Source of the DNA: Sporisorium sorghi
Taxonomy: Eukaryota; Basidiomycota; Ustilaginomycetes; Ustilaginales; Ustilaginaceae
DNA length: 64,000 nucleotides
Reading direction: 5' to 3'
NCBI GenBank assembly: GCA_023212695.1
Contig: JALCCG010000060.1
Span: forward strand, 1 to 64,000
Position numbers and translations under genes: made by a program
The notes under the pieces: model-generated
Told to the model about the DNA's origin: nothing
What the model saw: only the letters and a program-made list of their open reading frames with translations
Databases searched by the model: none
In this document: in pieces, positions 18,614 to 29,454 of the stretch
Layout: every line of letters begins with the position of its first letter
Position numbering within the stretch: position 1 is the stretch's first letter

Positions 18614-21600
18614 ATGGACATTAAGAAACCCATCACTTCCACCATCTCCTCGGCTTCCTTCTCCTTTCTCTCCGCCGAGGATATTCGCAGAATCTCGGTC
18701 AAGCAGATCATCAACCCCGTTCTGCTCGACACCACCAACCACCCAAATGCAGGAGGTCTCTACGACATGGCCCTCGGGCCTATGCGATCCAGCGACATCT
18801 GCACCACGTGTCGCCTCAACTCGTATCAGTGCCCCGGTCACTTTGGTCACATCGAGCTTCCCTCGCCCGTCTTCCACCCGCTCTTCATGGGCAACATGTT
18901 CAACCTGCTCAGAGGCACCTGCTTCTACTGCCACCGTTTCCGTGCCTCGCTCGTCGTCCTCGCCAAGGTCATTGGTCGCTTGAGACTGCTCGAGTACGGT
19001 CTTGTGGACGATGCCGAGAACATCGAGGCCGAGGAGCCCCGCTCTCACGCCAAGTTGTCCGGCCTCGACAACGAAGATTTCGATAGCGCAAACGAAGACG
19101 CCGACGAGGACCAGGCCGCGAGCAAAAAGTCGAAAGCCGGCAGCTCCAAACCCAAGGGCTTCACCGGCGAGACTCCCGCTGAGTTTGCCGATCGCATCAA
19201 CAAGCAGGTTCGCGAGCTCATCAAGGCAGCCAAGGCGAGCGGCAAGGCTCAGCTCGAGCCAGAAGCAGGCAGTCTCGCCTACACGGCTCGCAAGAAGTGC
19301 ATCAACGACTTTATGAAGGACATCCACAAGAAGCGATGCGGTCAGTGTGCTGCCATCAGCCCCAACGTGCGTCGCGACGGCTTCCTCAAGATCATGGAGA
19401 AGGCTCCCTCGACCGCCGAAATTGCTTCGAATGAACACAACGGATACCTCCGCATCTCGCCTGTCAAGCGCGTTGCTGCCATCGAGCGCCGCCTCGCCGC
19501 TTCAGCTGCATCTACGTCTGCTTCAGCCGACGGCGACGACGAGACTGGCATCGCATCCCAGGCCATCTCGGCAGACAACGCTCCCAAAGAGGCAGGTTAC
19601 CGTGTCATGCCTGCCGTCGAGTGTCAAGCGCACCTTCGCCTGCTCTTCCACAACGAAGGTCCGCTCTGCTCGCTCCTTTTTGGTCGCAACGGTCCTTTCC
19701 GACTTGGCAACTCGGAAGGCAAGGTCAAGCCCAAGGTCGGCGACTCGATCTGGGCCACTCCCAACGGTGCCACTGCCGACAACTTTTTCATCAGCGTGCT
19801 TGCCGTGCCACCAACGCGCTTCCGTCCCGCCAGTATCATGGGCGACATGACGTTCGAAAACTCTCAGAACGAGCTGCTCACCAACGTGCTCAAGACCAAT
19901 TTCGCCATCCGAGATCAGATCACCGAGCTGGCTCGACTCGCCTCCAAGAAAGATTTCCCGGAGCTCGGTCCCGACGCTCCCGAGTCGGAATACAGAGCAG
20001 CCGAGGCGCAACTCATCAAGGCTCGCGAGGACACGCGACGCAAGGTTCTCAACTCGATGATGCAGCTCCAGGTCGACGTCAACTCATTCATCGATGCTAG
20101 CAAGAACCCCATGCCCCTGCGTCAGGGCCAGCTGCCCCCGCCAGGTGTTAAGCAAGGCCTCGAGAAGAAGGAAGGTCTCTTCCGAAAGCACATGATGGGC
20201 AAGCGTGTCAACTTTGCCGCTCGTTCCGTCATCTCGCCCGACGTCAACATCGAGACCAACGAGATCGGCGTGCCGCCCGTCTTTGCGCGCAAGCTCACGT
20301 ACCCCGAGCCCGTCACCGTACACAACGTCCAGCTCATGCGCCAGCTCGTCATCAACGGCCCCAACAAGTATCCGGGTGCCGTCGCCATTCGCACCGAGGA
20401 CGGAACCGAGACGCAGCTCGACAAGCTCACCGTCGAGGAGAGGACGGCTCTCGCCAACCAGCTCCTCACCCCGCAAGAGCACTCCTCCAAGCAGGCTCGC
20501 GGTACCTTTGCCGGCCTCGGCAGCTCGACCCGCACGCCCATCGCCAACAAGCAGGTGCTGCGTCACCTTCGCGACGGTGACATCTTGCTGCTCAACCGAC
20601 AGCCCACCTTGCATCGACCGTCCATGATGGCTCACAAGGCGCGCGTGCTCGTCGGTGAAAAGACCATCCGCATGCACTACGCCAACTGCAACTCGTACAA
20701 CGCCGATTTCGACGGTGACGAGATGAACATGCACTTCCCGCAGTCGCAGGCCGCCCGTGCCGAGTGTTACTACGTCGCCAACACCGACAACCAGTACCTC
20801 ACCCCTACCAGCGGTAACCCGCTTCGCGGTCTCATCCAGGACCACGTCGTCGCCGGCGTGTGGATGACGTCCAAGAACACGCTCTACACGCGCGCCGAGT
20901 ACCAGCAGATGCTGTACGGTGCTCTGCGACCCGAAGGCAAGTACACGGGTGGTGGCCGCGTCCTCACCGTGGCGCCGGCTCTTCTCAAACCAGAGCCCCT
21001 CTGGACGGGCAAGCAGATCATCTCCACCGTGCTCCTCAACGTCAAGCCTGCCAAGGCAGATGGTCTCAACCTCACCTCGAAAGCCAAAGTGGCTGGCCGC
21101 ATGTGGGGCAAGGACCACGCAAGCGAGGAGAAGGTCATCATCGAAGACGGCGAGCTGCTGCAAGGTGTGCTCGACAAGGCCGCCTTTGGTGCCTCGTCCT
21201 TTGGTCTCGTCCATGCCATCTTTGAGATCTACGGTTCCGAGACTGCGGGTAAACTGCTCAGCATCCTCTCGCGTCTCTTCACCAAGTTCCTCCAGACCAA
21301 TGCCTTCTCCTGTCGAATGGACGATCTGCTGCTCAGCAAGGAGGGCGACGAGGTGCGACGCACCACGCTCGATGCCGCCAAGAACCAGGGCAAGGGCGTC
21401 GCCATGAAGACCGTCGGTCTCGAGGGCGAGGACGAGAAGAACCCGGACACGGACAGGAATTTGCGCATCCGCCTGGAGGAAGTGCTCCGCGACGACGACA
21501 AGCTCGCTGTTCTCGACGGCGAGATGATGAACTCGTCCAACGCTCTCACCTCCAAGATCATCGAGTCGTGCTTGCCTTCCGGCCTGTACAAGAAGTTCCC

Positions 21601-24019
21601 GGAGAACAACATGCAAATGATGACCGGATCTGGAGCCAAGGGTTCCGCCGTCAACGTGTCGCAGATCTCGTGCTTGCTCGGCCAGCAAGCCCTCGAGGGT
21701 CGACGTGTTCCTCTCATGGTCAGCGGAAAGTCGCTGCCCTCGTTCCGTCCCTTCGAGACTTCCGCCCGCGCTGGTGGTTTCGTCAGTGGCCGTTTCTTGA
21801 CGGGTATCCGTCCTCAGGAGTACTTCTTCCACTGCATGGCGGGTCGTGAAGGTCTCATCGACACGGCCGTCAAGACCTCGCGTTCCGGTTACTTGCAGCG
21901 ATGTCTCATCAAGCATCTCGAAGGTGTCCACATCCAGTACGACAACACGGTTCGCAACGCCGACGGCTCCATCCTGCAGTTCAACTACGGTGAGGATGCT
22001 CTCGACACGACCAAGAGCAAGTACATCGGTCAGTTCGACTTCACCGCTGCCAACTTTGAGAACTACAACAAGCGCTACGATCCCAAGCAGCTGGGCGAGG
22101 TGGTGGAGGCCGAGCTTGCCGCCGAGCACATGAAGAAGGCGCTCAAGAAGCCGCACAAGTACGACCCCGTTCTCAGCGTCTACACGCCTTCGACGCACTT
22201 TGGCTCCATGTCCGAGAAGTACGCCAAGGAGATCGAGGCCTACATCGAGAAGAACCCAAGCAAGCTTCTGGCCGACAAGAAGAAGAAGAGCAAGAAGCGC
22301 AAGTCCGAGGTGGATGCAGGCGCTCCAACCGATGCAAGCACCGTCGAGAAGCTCCGCTTCGCCAAGGAGAAGCTCGGTGTCGAGGCGTTCCGCGCCATGT
22401 GCAAGGTCCTCTACCACCGCGGTCTCGTGGACCCTGGTGAAGCGGTTGGTCTGCTGGCCGCCCAGGGTGTCGGTGAGCCCTCAACGCAGATGACGCTCAA
22501 CACGTTCCACTTTGCCGGTCACGGTGCCGCCAACGTGACGCTCGGTATCCCGCGTCTGCGTGAGATTGTCATGACTGCTTCGCAGAAGATCAAGACGCCC
22601 ATCATGCGTCTGCCCATCCTCGACGGGATCACCAACGACCAGATCAAGACGTTCTGCAAGGACGGCAGTCGACTCGTTCTCAGCCAGGTCATCGATCAGG
22701 CCATTGTCACAGAGAAGATCTCGCCCAAGTCCGAGCAGACCGGCTTCCACCGCCAAAAGACGTACACGGTGCGCCTCAACTTCTACCCTGCCGACGAGTG
22801 CAAGGAAGAGTACAACTGCACTACGTCGCACATCCTGCGTGGGTTGCACGAGACCTTTGCGCCCACGCTGGAGAACAGCATCAACCTCGAGATGCGCAAG
22901 CAGAAGCGCGAGCATGCTCTGCAGGCGGCTGCCATCGGCAAGGGCCAGACGTTCTCGGACAACGCTCCTGCCGGCGACAATGCCGACGACGACGCGGAGC
23001 GGGCCAGCGGTGCCAACGGCAGCCAGGCGGCGGCGCGCTCGCGAGGCAACGATGCCGACTCGGACGACGAAGAGGATGCATCGTCCGATGTGGGTGACGG
23101 CGACGCCGACGATGCCAGGAGGAAGCAAAAGTCGGCGGCGCACGCATCGTACGAAGAAGGCGACGACGAGGACATGGGTGGCGTTCCTTCCACGGCCGAA
23201 GACATCGAGGCCGCGTTCAGCAACGGAAACAAGAAGTCGGCCGACGTCATGGAGGTGGACAGCGACGAGAGCGACAGCAGCGACTCGGAGTCCGAGGACG
23301 GCTCGATCAACGAGGAGTGGGCCGAGCAGACCTCGGCGCTGGACCGGGCGCTACAGGAGAACTCCAAGTACATCACCGCCTTCCGCTTCGACGACGTCAA
23401 GGCACGATGGGCCGAGTTCGACCTTACGCTGGCCACGCAGTCTCAGAAGCTGCTGCTGATCAACATTGTGGAGCGCGTCTGCCGCAACAGTGTGATCCAC
23501 GAGATCCCCAACATTGCTCGTGTGATGAAGCCGCCGCCCAAGGCGGGCGAGGAGGGTGTTTCGCTCACGGCCGAAGGTATCAACTTCCGCGATCTGTGGG
23601 ACTTTGGTTTCGGCGTGGTCGATCTCGACAACCTTTACACGAACGACATCGGTGCCGTGCTGCACACGTACGGTGTGGAAGCGGCACGTGCCGCCATCGT
23701 GTCCGAGATGCGAGGCATTTTCGATACGTACGGTATCGCTGTGTCGCCGCGACACTTGTTCCTCATCGCCGACTACCAGACGGCGGCGGGTGGTTTCCGT
23801 CCTTTCAACCGTTCCGGTATCGCCGAGTCGTCGTCGACGCTGCTCAAGGCGTCGTTCGAGATGACCATGGCTTTCATCGGTGGCTCGGCTCTGCATGGAG
23901 ATGTCGACATGCTCAAGACGCCGTCGAGCAAGCTCGTTGTGGGTCGACCGGTTTCTTCGGGTACCGGTACGCCCGAGATTCGTCTCGCTCTGCCTGCGCC
24001 CATCGGTGCTGCGGCTTGA
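18614..24019 (+). CDS. RPA190: DNA-directed RNA polymerase I, largest subunit (A190)
   Basis: Intronless, 1801 aa (yeast A190 is 1664). This is the catalytic subunit that transcribes 35S rRNA in the nucleolus. The N-terminal clamp zinc site reads CTTCRLNSYQCPGHFGH, with further Cys pairs at CFYCH and CGQC. The absolutely conserved active-site loop NADFDGDEMNMHFPQ, whose three aspartates hold the catalytic magnesium, lies near residue 695. The bridge helix/trigger loop region (GEPSTQMTLNTFHFAGHG) is near residue 1288. Two acidic/low-complexity insertions, around residues 145-180 and 1450-1560, are typical of Pol I rather than Pol II or III subunits and account for the extra length. Start at 18614 gives the expected MDIKKPITS... 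beginning of the family. Confidence 0.97.
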   Translation: MDIKKPITSTISSASFSFLSAEDIRRISVKQIINPVLLDTTNHPNAGGLYDMALGPMRSSDICTTCRLNSYQCPGHFGHIELPSPVFHPLFMGNMFNLLRGTCFYCHRFRASLVVLAKVIGRLRLLEYGLVDDAENIEAEEPRSHAKLSGLDNEDFDSANEDADEDQAASKKSKAGSSKPKGFTGETPAEFADRINKQVRELIKAAKASGKAQLEPEAGSLAYTARKKCINDFMKDIHKKRCGQCAAISPNVRRDGFLKIMEKAPSTAEIASNEHNGYLRISPVKRVAAIERRLAASAASTSASADGDDETGIASQAISADNAPKEAGYRVMPAVECQAHLRLLFHNEGPLCSLLFGRNGPFRLGNSEGKVKPKVGDSIWATPNGATADNFFISVLAVPPTRFRPASIMGDMTFENSQNELLTNVLKTNFAIRDQITELARLASKKDFPELGPDAPESEYRAAEAQLIKAREDTRRKVLNSMMQLQVDVNSFIDASKNPMPLRQGQLPPPGVKQGLEKKEGLFRKHMMGKRVNFAARSVISPDVNIETNEIGVPPVFARKLTYPEPVTVHNVQLMRQLVINGPNKYPGAVAIRTEDGTETQLDKLTVEERTALANQLLTPQEHSSKQARGTFAGLGSSTRTPIANKQVLRHLRDGDILLLNRQPTLHRPSMMAHKARVLVGEKTIRMHYANCNSYNADFDGDEMNMHFPQSQAARAECYYVANTDNQYLTPTSGNPLRGLIQDHVVAGVWMTSKNTLYTRAEYQQMLYGALRPEGKYTGGGRVLTVAPALLKPEPLWTGKQIISTVLLNVKPAKADGLNLTSKAKVAGRMWGKDHASEEKVIIEDGELLQGVLDKAAFGASSFGLVHAIFEIYGSETAGKLLSILSRLFTKFLQTNAFSCRMDDLLLSKEGDEVRRTTLDAAKNQGKGVAMKTVGLEGEDEKNPDTDRNLRIRLEEVLRDDDKLAVLDGEMMNSSNALTSKIIESCLPSGLYKKFPENNMQMMTGSGAKGSAVNVSQISCLLGQQALEGRRVPLMVSGKSLPSFRPFETSARAGGFVSGRFLTGIRPQEYFFHCMAGREGLIDTAVKTSRSGYLQRCLIKHLEGVHIQYDNTVRNADGSILQFNYGEDALDTTKSKYIGQFDFTAANFENYNKRYDPKQLGEVVEAELAAEHMKKALKKPHKYDPVLSVYTPSTHFGSMSEKYAKEIEAYIEKNPSKLLADKKKKSKKRKSEVDAGAPTDASTVEKLRFAKEKLGVEAFRAMCKVLYHRGLVDPGEAVGLLAAQGVGEPSTQMTLNTFHFAGHGAANVTLGIPRLREIVMTASQKIKTPIMRLPILDGITNDQIKTFCKDGSRLVLSQVIDQAIVTEKISPKSEQTGFHRQKTYTVRLNFYPADECKEEYNCTTSHILRGLHETFAPTLENSINLEMRKQKREHALQAAAIGKGQTFSDNAPAGDNADDDAERASGANGSQAAARSRGNDADSDDEEDASSDVGDGDADDARRKQKSAAHASYEEGDDEDMGGVPSTAEDIEAAFSNGNKKSADVMEVDSDESDSSDSESEDGSINEEWAEQTSALDRALQENSKYITAFRFDDVKARWAEFDLTLATQSQKLLLINIVERVCRNSVIHEIPNIARVMKPPPKAGEEGVSLTAEGINFRDLWDFGFGVVDLDNLYTNDIGAVLHTYGVEAARAAIVSEMRGIFDTYGIAVSPRHLFLIADYQTAAGGFRPFNRSGIAESSSTLLKASFEMTMAFIGGSALHGDVDMLKTPSSKLVVGRPVSSGTGTPEIRLALPAPIGAAA

Positions 24020-24293
24020 AGGACGGCTCGGATCGCATCGCTTGTATCATCATCATGTCAAATAGGTTACAGTATCTTTGAAAATGTCATGTTCCACACA
24101 ACAACAACACGCAAGTGGGCGGCGAATGCGCTGAGCTGAGTGTGCTTGCCATCGCGAGGGTAAGCCTGACGCCTAAAGTGCTCGCCGCCCACAAGAGCTT
24201 ATCCGAACGCGCTGCAGGAAGGCATCAAAGTCGAGCCCAGGGTCCAAATTTTTCTCGGGCCAAGATCGCAAGAGTGACAAGAGTCGAACGTCG

Positions 24294-26720
24294 ATGAACC
24301 CTGTTGCCTTGCTCCAGCAAACACTTCAGTTGCAGCCCAACACAGACGCCACACTTTCCTCCTGGTCGGAACCACATGGAGCAAGAGATGTTGCGAGCGT
24401 AGCAGAGGTGCTCTATAGACACTCTGAGTCGCTCAGTCCCAGCTTAGAAAGCTGCTGTTCAGAGACGATGCCGCGCCTTCGCCACGGTGCACCTCCTCAG
24501 CATGGTCAACGGCATCGGCAGGTCCATCCCGCTGTCGAGCCAGCACAGAAGAAACGCCGATTGGTCCAGATTGGTTCTTCGCCGCCGCCATTCACCACAG
24601 CCTCTCATCTGATCGCAACAAGGGATCCACGGTACCGACATGACCAACCAGAGCCGGCTCGCGCTGCATCTCCATCACCCAAAGCTAAGCGGCAGAGGCG
24701 GATTGTGCTTGTTCAGCGGAACAATGCTCTGGATCTAAGATCGTCGTGGCGAGCTTCACCATCGCACTTTCAAGAGACGGCTGCCAGATCGGCTGCACCT
24801 GTTGCAACAGCATCGCGGGGAGAGGCGGCGAGCAACGTCGACAGTGCTCACCGAAGTCCAAGGCGGGAGCTCCTGCAGCGAAACCCACAACTGGATTGGA
24901 GCACGACGAGCTCGCCAATCGGCACGTTTGGGGGTAATGTGATCGGTCGGTCTGGCCGTCGTCTGTGCTCATCGCACACTGGAGCACCCGATCAAGCGTC
25001 GAGAGCCACAAGAGCAAGAACAGTCGGCTTGCCATCTCTCCATCGTTCCTCTCACCTTCAAGCGGGACCGAGAGGCAGGCAAAGCACCGCTTCGACCCCG
25101 GAGACAACCAACACGCACAACGAGAACGCAGTCGCACCACCGCTGCAGCAAGCACATCGAGGAGAAAAGTCGACCAAGCGTCCAACAGACGAGCTGCTCG
25201 TTAGACCCAGGCGACGGCGTGCCAAGATCCAGCGGGTTCAGCTGGGAGGTGGTCTGCCGTCATCGTCGGCGGATCAGCCGCTGAGCGATGCGGATCATCA
25301 CGTCAACTCGCAACCGGATGCTGCTGATGGTTTGGATGGAGCGGACGAGTCCGAGATCAGCTACTTTCCCACGCTACGGCCTGCGCGACCTTCTGATGAC
25401 GCGACGCGCATCGACAGCGATGGGTCGGATGACCATGCGATCTCTGCATTGCAGCACGACGCGGTGGAACATCCGTTTTTGTCGATTGGTCCGACGGTTT
25501 CGATCGCAATCGCTGAAGCGAAGACAAAGGCGGCGGACCCGCAAGATGGTACTGTAGAGCGCGCGGACGATCAGCCAGAAGACGGCGATTCGAGTGCGGG
25601 ATTGCTCGAAGTGCTTTCGCAGAGCGCGATGCGCAAGTTGAGCGAGGCGCAAGCAGCTCCAGCTGTTTCTGCACTGCACACCCAGCAAGGATTGAACCAT
25701 GCTGATGTTGCAGCTGAGGACGCACCGTCTCCCGCAGAGGCACAGCATCGAGTGCAGGTCGACTTCGACGCCACTTGCTTCACGGACAGCCAAGCAGAGC
25801 GCATCGCAAGCTGGATAGTCACTAGCAAGACCGGATCGAAACGGTGGTCATCGGTCCATCCAGACTCGGCTGCGATCCGGAACGGACCGTCCAAAATACA
25901 CTCGTCGAGCTCGCAGAGGGTGCTGCGAGCTGCTTTCCAACCGCCTTCGACTGGCGCCGTCTGTCGCGACCTCGGCTTGTCTGTCAGCCAGGTGCAGAAG
26001 AGACCAATGGCAGATGTGCCGGACTTTGTTCATCACCGCCCCTGCGGCTTCGACGATGGATTGCAAAGTGACGATGAAGAGTCACTCGAGCCGTTCGAGC
26101 ACGGTCTTCGCTTTGCAGGATACCGACAAGCCCGTACCCAGAGCGAGTTGACAGCGTTTCCTTTGTTGCAGCCCTTCAAGGAACTGGCTTTTCAACAACG
26201 AAGGCAAGCGCGACGCAAGGAAGTAGTCAAGATCATCGTACCCTTTTCCGAGCCATCGCTGTCCGCACACGCTACACGTGCTCGCTTTGTCACGCCGTGT
26301 CCTGCATCGATCCGTCCTGAACATCGTCCACGCACACGCTCTGACGACGACACAGTCACGCTCGTCTGGATGCAGTCCACCGCGCACTCGTTCTTCCGTG
26401 CTCTCGAGACCTTGCTGCAAGCAGGATTCGCGCCTTCAGCCCAGCACAGCAGCACGTCTCATCGTGTGGACTCAGTCGAGTCGGATCTATACCCCAGTCC
26501 GATCTTGCACTACGCCGCGCACGCCGCGCACGACAAACAGACGAAAGCGCCGTCTCACGTGGCTCTGTTTGTCCACCTCGACCGGCTCGAAGAGGCGCGC
26601 CGCACGCTCGCGAGGTTTGAACTCGGCGAGGGTGCGGAAGGCAGCTACCGACCCTTCAGTGATCTGGGCGTGCATCTGCTCGTGACCAGTCTCCGGGGTG
26701 AACCCCTTTGCTTGATCTGA
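24294..26720 (+). CDS. Uncharacterised, largely disordered, probably nuclear protein
   Basis: Intronless, 808 aa, starting 274 bases after the RNA polymerase I gene on the same strand. Not recognised. Most of the protein is Ser/Ala/Gln/Asp-rich and predicted to be disordered. Three similar basic clusters followed by hydrophobic residues occur near residues 85 (KKRRLVQIG), 135 (KRQRRIVLVQ) and 305 (RRRRAKIQRVQLGG), and could be nuclear localisation or nucleic-acid-contacting motifs. The last 120 residues look folded: VTLVWMQSTAHSFFRALE, then HVALFVHLDRLEEARRTLARF. That region is probably the conserved core. Codon use matches the neighbouring housekeeping genes, so it is likely a real gene, but no function is claimed. 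Confidence 0.7.
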   Translation: MNPVALLQQTLQLQPNTDATLSSWSEPHGARDVASVAEVLYRHSESLSPSLESCCSETMPRLRHGAPPQHGQRHRQVHPAVEPAQKKRRLVQIGSSPPPFTTASHLIATRDPRYRHDQPEPARAASPSPKAKRQRRIVLVQRNNALDLRSSWRASPSHFQETAARSAAPVATASRGEAASNVDSAHRSPRRELLQRNPQLDWSTTSSPIGTFGGNVIGRSGRRLCSSHTGAPDQASRATRARTVGLPSLHRSSHLQAGPRGRQSTASTPETTNTHNENAVAPPLQQAHRGEKSTKRPTDELLVRPRRRRAKIQRVQLGGGLPSSSADQPLSDADHHVNSQPDAADGLDGADESEISYFPTLRPARPSDDATRIDSDGSDDHAISALQHDAVEHPFLSIGPTVSIAIAEAKTKAADPQDGTVERADDQPEDGDSSAGLLEVLSQSAMRKLSEAQAAPAVSALHTQQGLNHADVAAEDAPSPAEAQHRVQVDFDATCFTDSQAERIASWIVTSKTGSKRWSSVHPDSAAIRNGPSKIHSSSSQRVLRAAFQPPSTGAVCRDLGLSVSQVQKRPMADVPDFVHHRPCGFDDGLQSDDEESLEPFEHGLRFAGYRQARTQSELTAFPLLQPFKELAFQQRRQARRKEVVKIIVPFSEPSLSAHATRARFVTPCPASIRPEHRPRTRSDDDTVTLVWMQSTAHSFFRALETLLQAGFAPSAQHSSTSHRVDSVESDLYPSPILHYAAHAAHDKQTKAPSHVALFVHLDRLEEARRTLARFELGEGAEGSYRPFSDLGVHLLVTSLRGEPLCLI

Positions 26721-28289
26721 TCTAAAGTCATGTGCTCGTTTCATCCCGCCACCTTTGTAGTAGTACTGTTGTTCGACTATACCCGCCTCTGCAATGCTTT
26801 ATGTGCAAACAGCGAAACGCAGTCTGGCTAACGGGAGTGCAGATGCTGCTCTTCTCATGTCGCTCGCGTTCGGTAGTTGCCGAAGCTCTCAACAGTGCGA
26901 GAGCCTGAGTTCGGCGTTGACAGCGACCCGCAACACATGTCACTGGATCGCTCACCTTTGCTCGCGTTTCGGCGCGGCGCTTTGTGCTGAACGCTGTGAG
27001 TCGGACTTTCCCTCGTCTGTTTCATCACCTGTGTTTAGGATCCCGGTGGACACGTCAAGCTCCCGAGGGCTCAGAGGCAGGGCTGAGGTTTGTTTTACAA
27101 GCAGTCGTCCAGAAGCGCCTCGTGCGGACCATCTGCTCCTCGGCTCGGGTGGTTGGCCGAGTGACAAGCGCAAACTGTCTCCTCGAACTGTTCTCTCGGC
27201 TCGTCAAGATACAGCGAGGCTTGGGACGAGATGTGTCGTCTCAGGATTGAGACCACTCTTGGGCAGTGCGGGTCGACCTGTCCCTGCTTGTCAAGGAGCA
27301 TGCCTACGGCGAGCACTCCCCCCATGGACCCATGCCAGAGGCTGCAGTTCACTACACTGCACGTCTTGATGACCATGACAACCGTCAAAGGAAGAATGGG
27401 CCGCTCGTCTGGATCTCCTCCTCCTCTGTCGGAACTCCTCCCGCCTGCGCCTCTGTCTGAGCAAGGGCACCAGCTTTTGAGTTAGCTGGTCTACTAGAAC
27501 GGGATGGAGAGGACTGGCTCCTCCAAAAACAGTCGAGGAGTGTCTGGCTCCAGATAGCAAGCTCGGAATCGATCGACCCTTCTGGATCATGATGGCAAAG
27601 GCATGTTGAATTCGATTGACAGACTGAGAGGATCAAAGAAACCTGCCACTCCGTCGCAATTGCAGCTTGTCTCAAAGTACATCTCAACGGCTGCTTGTCA
27701 GTCTCGACGCCGCCCTCTGTGAGCGACCATACGCGGCTGACTTGCCAATCGAGTGTTTCGGCCGGTCGCCGCACTGTACTCTGAATAGCATCGACGGCGC
27801 CCTTTGTAGACCCGTCGCACTCAGATGGATCGCTGCATCTGGACCTCCGTCGCATGTGTCGCTGAGTCAGCCAAACATCAATCTAGTCACATGGTGTGAC
27901 CTTTGCGACTACGGTCACGCAGCGCCCGGTCTTGTCCGACCTCTCCGTCCCCGACCAACCGCAGCTCGTCGTAGCCGCTTCGCGAATTCACTACTCAATA
28001 CATTGTACAGCCTGTACGAAGACTTGACACACAAAGAAAGTGAGCAAGACAACAACCACTCATTATCTGAGAGACCACAAGCGCCGCCAAGACCATTGCG
28101 ACCATGTTTCCTGCCGCTTGCTGGCTTAGGACGGATCAGCTCGAAGTTGCAATAGCGTTGCCAGGCGAAAGCTCTTGATGGCCATGACAACTGCTTGACC
28201 TGGCGACATCACCATTTCTGAAGAACACGGCGACCGATCTCACTGCTCACACGAGAAGATGTCACCACGAAGGCGAAGCTCCCCAATGC
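26721..28289. other. Relic-rich intergenic region
   Basis: No intact gene recognised. Two stretches have protein-like composition. On the minus strand a 156-codon ATG frame lies at 27385-27855, and a second frame lies at about 27095-27388. On the plus strand at 27110-27460 a frame is interrupted by one TGA (27248-27250). The two strands compete in part of this interval, so neither is called as a gene. Confidence 0.3.
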
Positions 28290-28794
28290 GGGTGCTTCCG
28301 CGAATGGTCTCCGCCTCCTTTGTCGCTTGACAGTGCGATCTTGTGACAAAGCAAAGCGCACGACTTGTGAGCACTCCCCTTGTTCGAGATACTGAGCTCC
28401 TCGAGCAGCGTCTTTTCTTCAGTCATGATGCTTTCAACAGCCGGCAAGTCCTGCTGTTTTGCGATCCATCGGCAGGCTGCATTCTCGTTCCGTCGATGGA
28501 TCTTTCACGCTGTCGCTGGAGGACGATGCAATTGAAGAGCGGGTATCATCATGCTGTGAAAGCTTTCATTTCGGGCTTGATGGTGCTCGAGCGGGCCCAA
28601 CGACGCTCCCACAAGCGACACCACACCCTTGTTCGCAGGATGCTGATCCAGCGGTGGAGTATTAGAAAACAGAGCTAAGACGTCGACTTGTGTGCAAGAG
28701 GCTGTTGTGAAGTGAGAAGCCACTGAGGGTAAACTCTGGGGCGACACTTCAATCAATGCAATTCGCCGGTATGAAGTGTACCGTTGAAGAGATT
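28290..28794 (-). pseudogene. Possible gene remnant abutting the TIR element
   Basis: On the minus strand, from the edge of the inverted-repeat element, one frame reads QRYTSYRRIALIEVSPQSLP and on through GVVSLVGASLGPLEHHQARN. It has a single TGA near 28490 and resumes in the same frame with ENAACRWIAKQQDLPAVE and EEKTLLEELS. Protein-like composition and one stop suggest a decayed gene. No family recognised. Confidence 0.25.
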
Positions 28795-29454
28795 GAATAT
28801 ATGGTCGCCCAAGACTTTGCGGGCTCGCTATGTATCAGCGATGCACATGCAGCCTCTCATGCCTTGCTAAGCAGTTAGCGAGTGCGATAGGCCAAGGTTC
28901 CATGGGTTGTGCCTCATCACATTTCCTGGTGAGTGTTTACGTTGTTCACCACACCATCATGTTGTTTACTGCATCATCTACATGATATGATGTGGTACAA
29001 CCATTCATGGATATATACCTCAGTACCACACACTTGTATACCCTTCCATTCTCTCAATCAAATCATTCCCAACTTTCTGTACCTTCAAGTCTGCCTTACT
29101 CTTTTGATCCTCTCCAAGACTGCTAGTGCTGTACCAACCCTGGTAGTATCACTTTGGTCCACTGCTGCCTAATGCAACTGTCCCTTGTGGTTTAATGAGC
29201 CATATCTGGACTAACATCATATTAGATCCAGCTCTACAAGCCAGCTTGCCACTCGCAGAGACCTTAGCAAACTAGCTACTTGCTTTCCGTCTCATTGACT
29301 CATGTCAAGGAACTTTTACACTTCACAACTGATCACCTCGGTCTCTCCAAAGGCATCCCTCAGTTTCCAACACATGTGCATCGCTGATGCACGTACCCGA
29401 TCCGGTTGTGCGATCGGTTAGCGAGCCCGCGAAGTCTTGGGCGACTATATATTC
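28795..29454. mobile_element. 660-bp AT-rich element with terminal inverted repeats (MITE-like)
   Basis: The two ends are inverted copies: 36 bases at 28795-28830 (GAATATATGGTCGCCCAAGA...) match the reverse complement of 29419-29454 with two mismatches. Further inside, a 16-base block (ATCAGCGATGCACATG) is again present on both arms, at different distances from the ends. The interior is clearly more AT-rich than surrounding DNA and has no coding frame. A TATA duplication at both borders (TA target type) is possible but blurred because the repeat itself begins with TATA. It fits a non-autonomous DNA transposon; the source transposase is not in this window. Confidence 0.65.

Noticed and set aside
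20084..22417. Long minus-strand frame (777 codons) opposite the RNA polymerase I gene
   Set aside because: Antisense shadow caused by strong third-position GC bias of a highly conserved sense gene; composition is Leu/Val/Gly/Arg-heavy with no domain.
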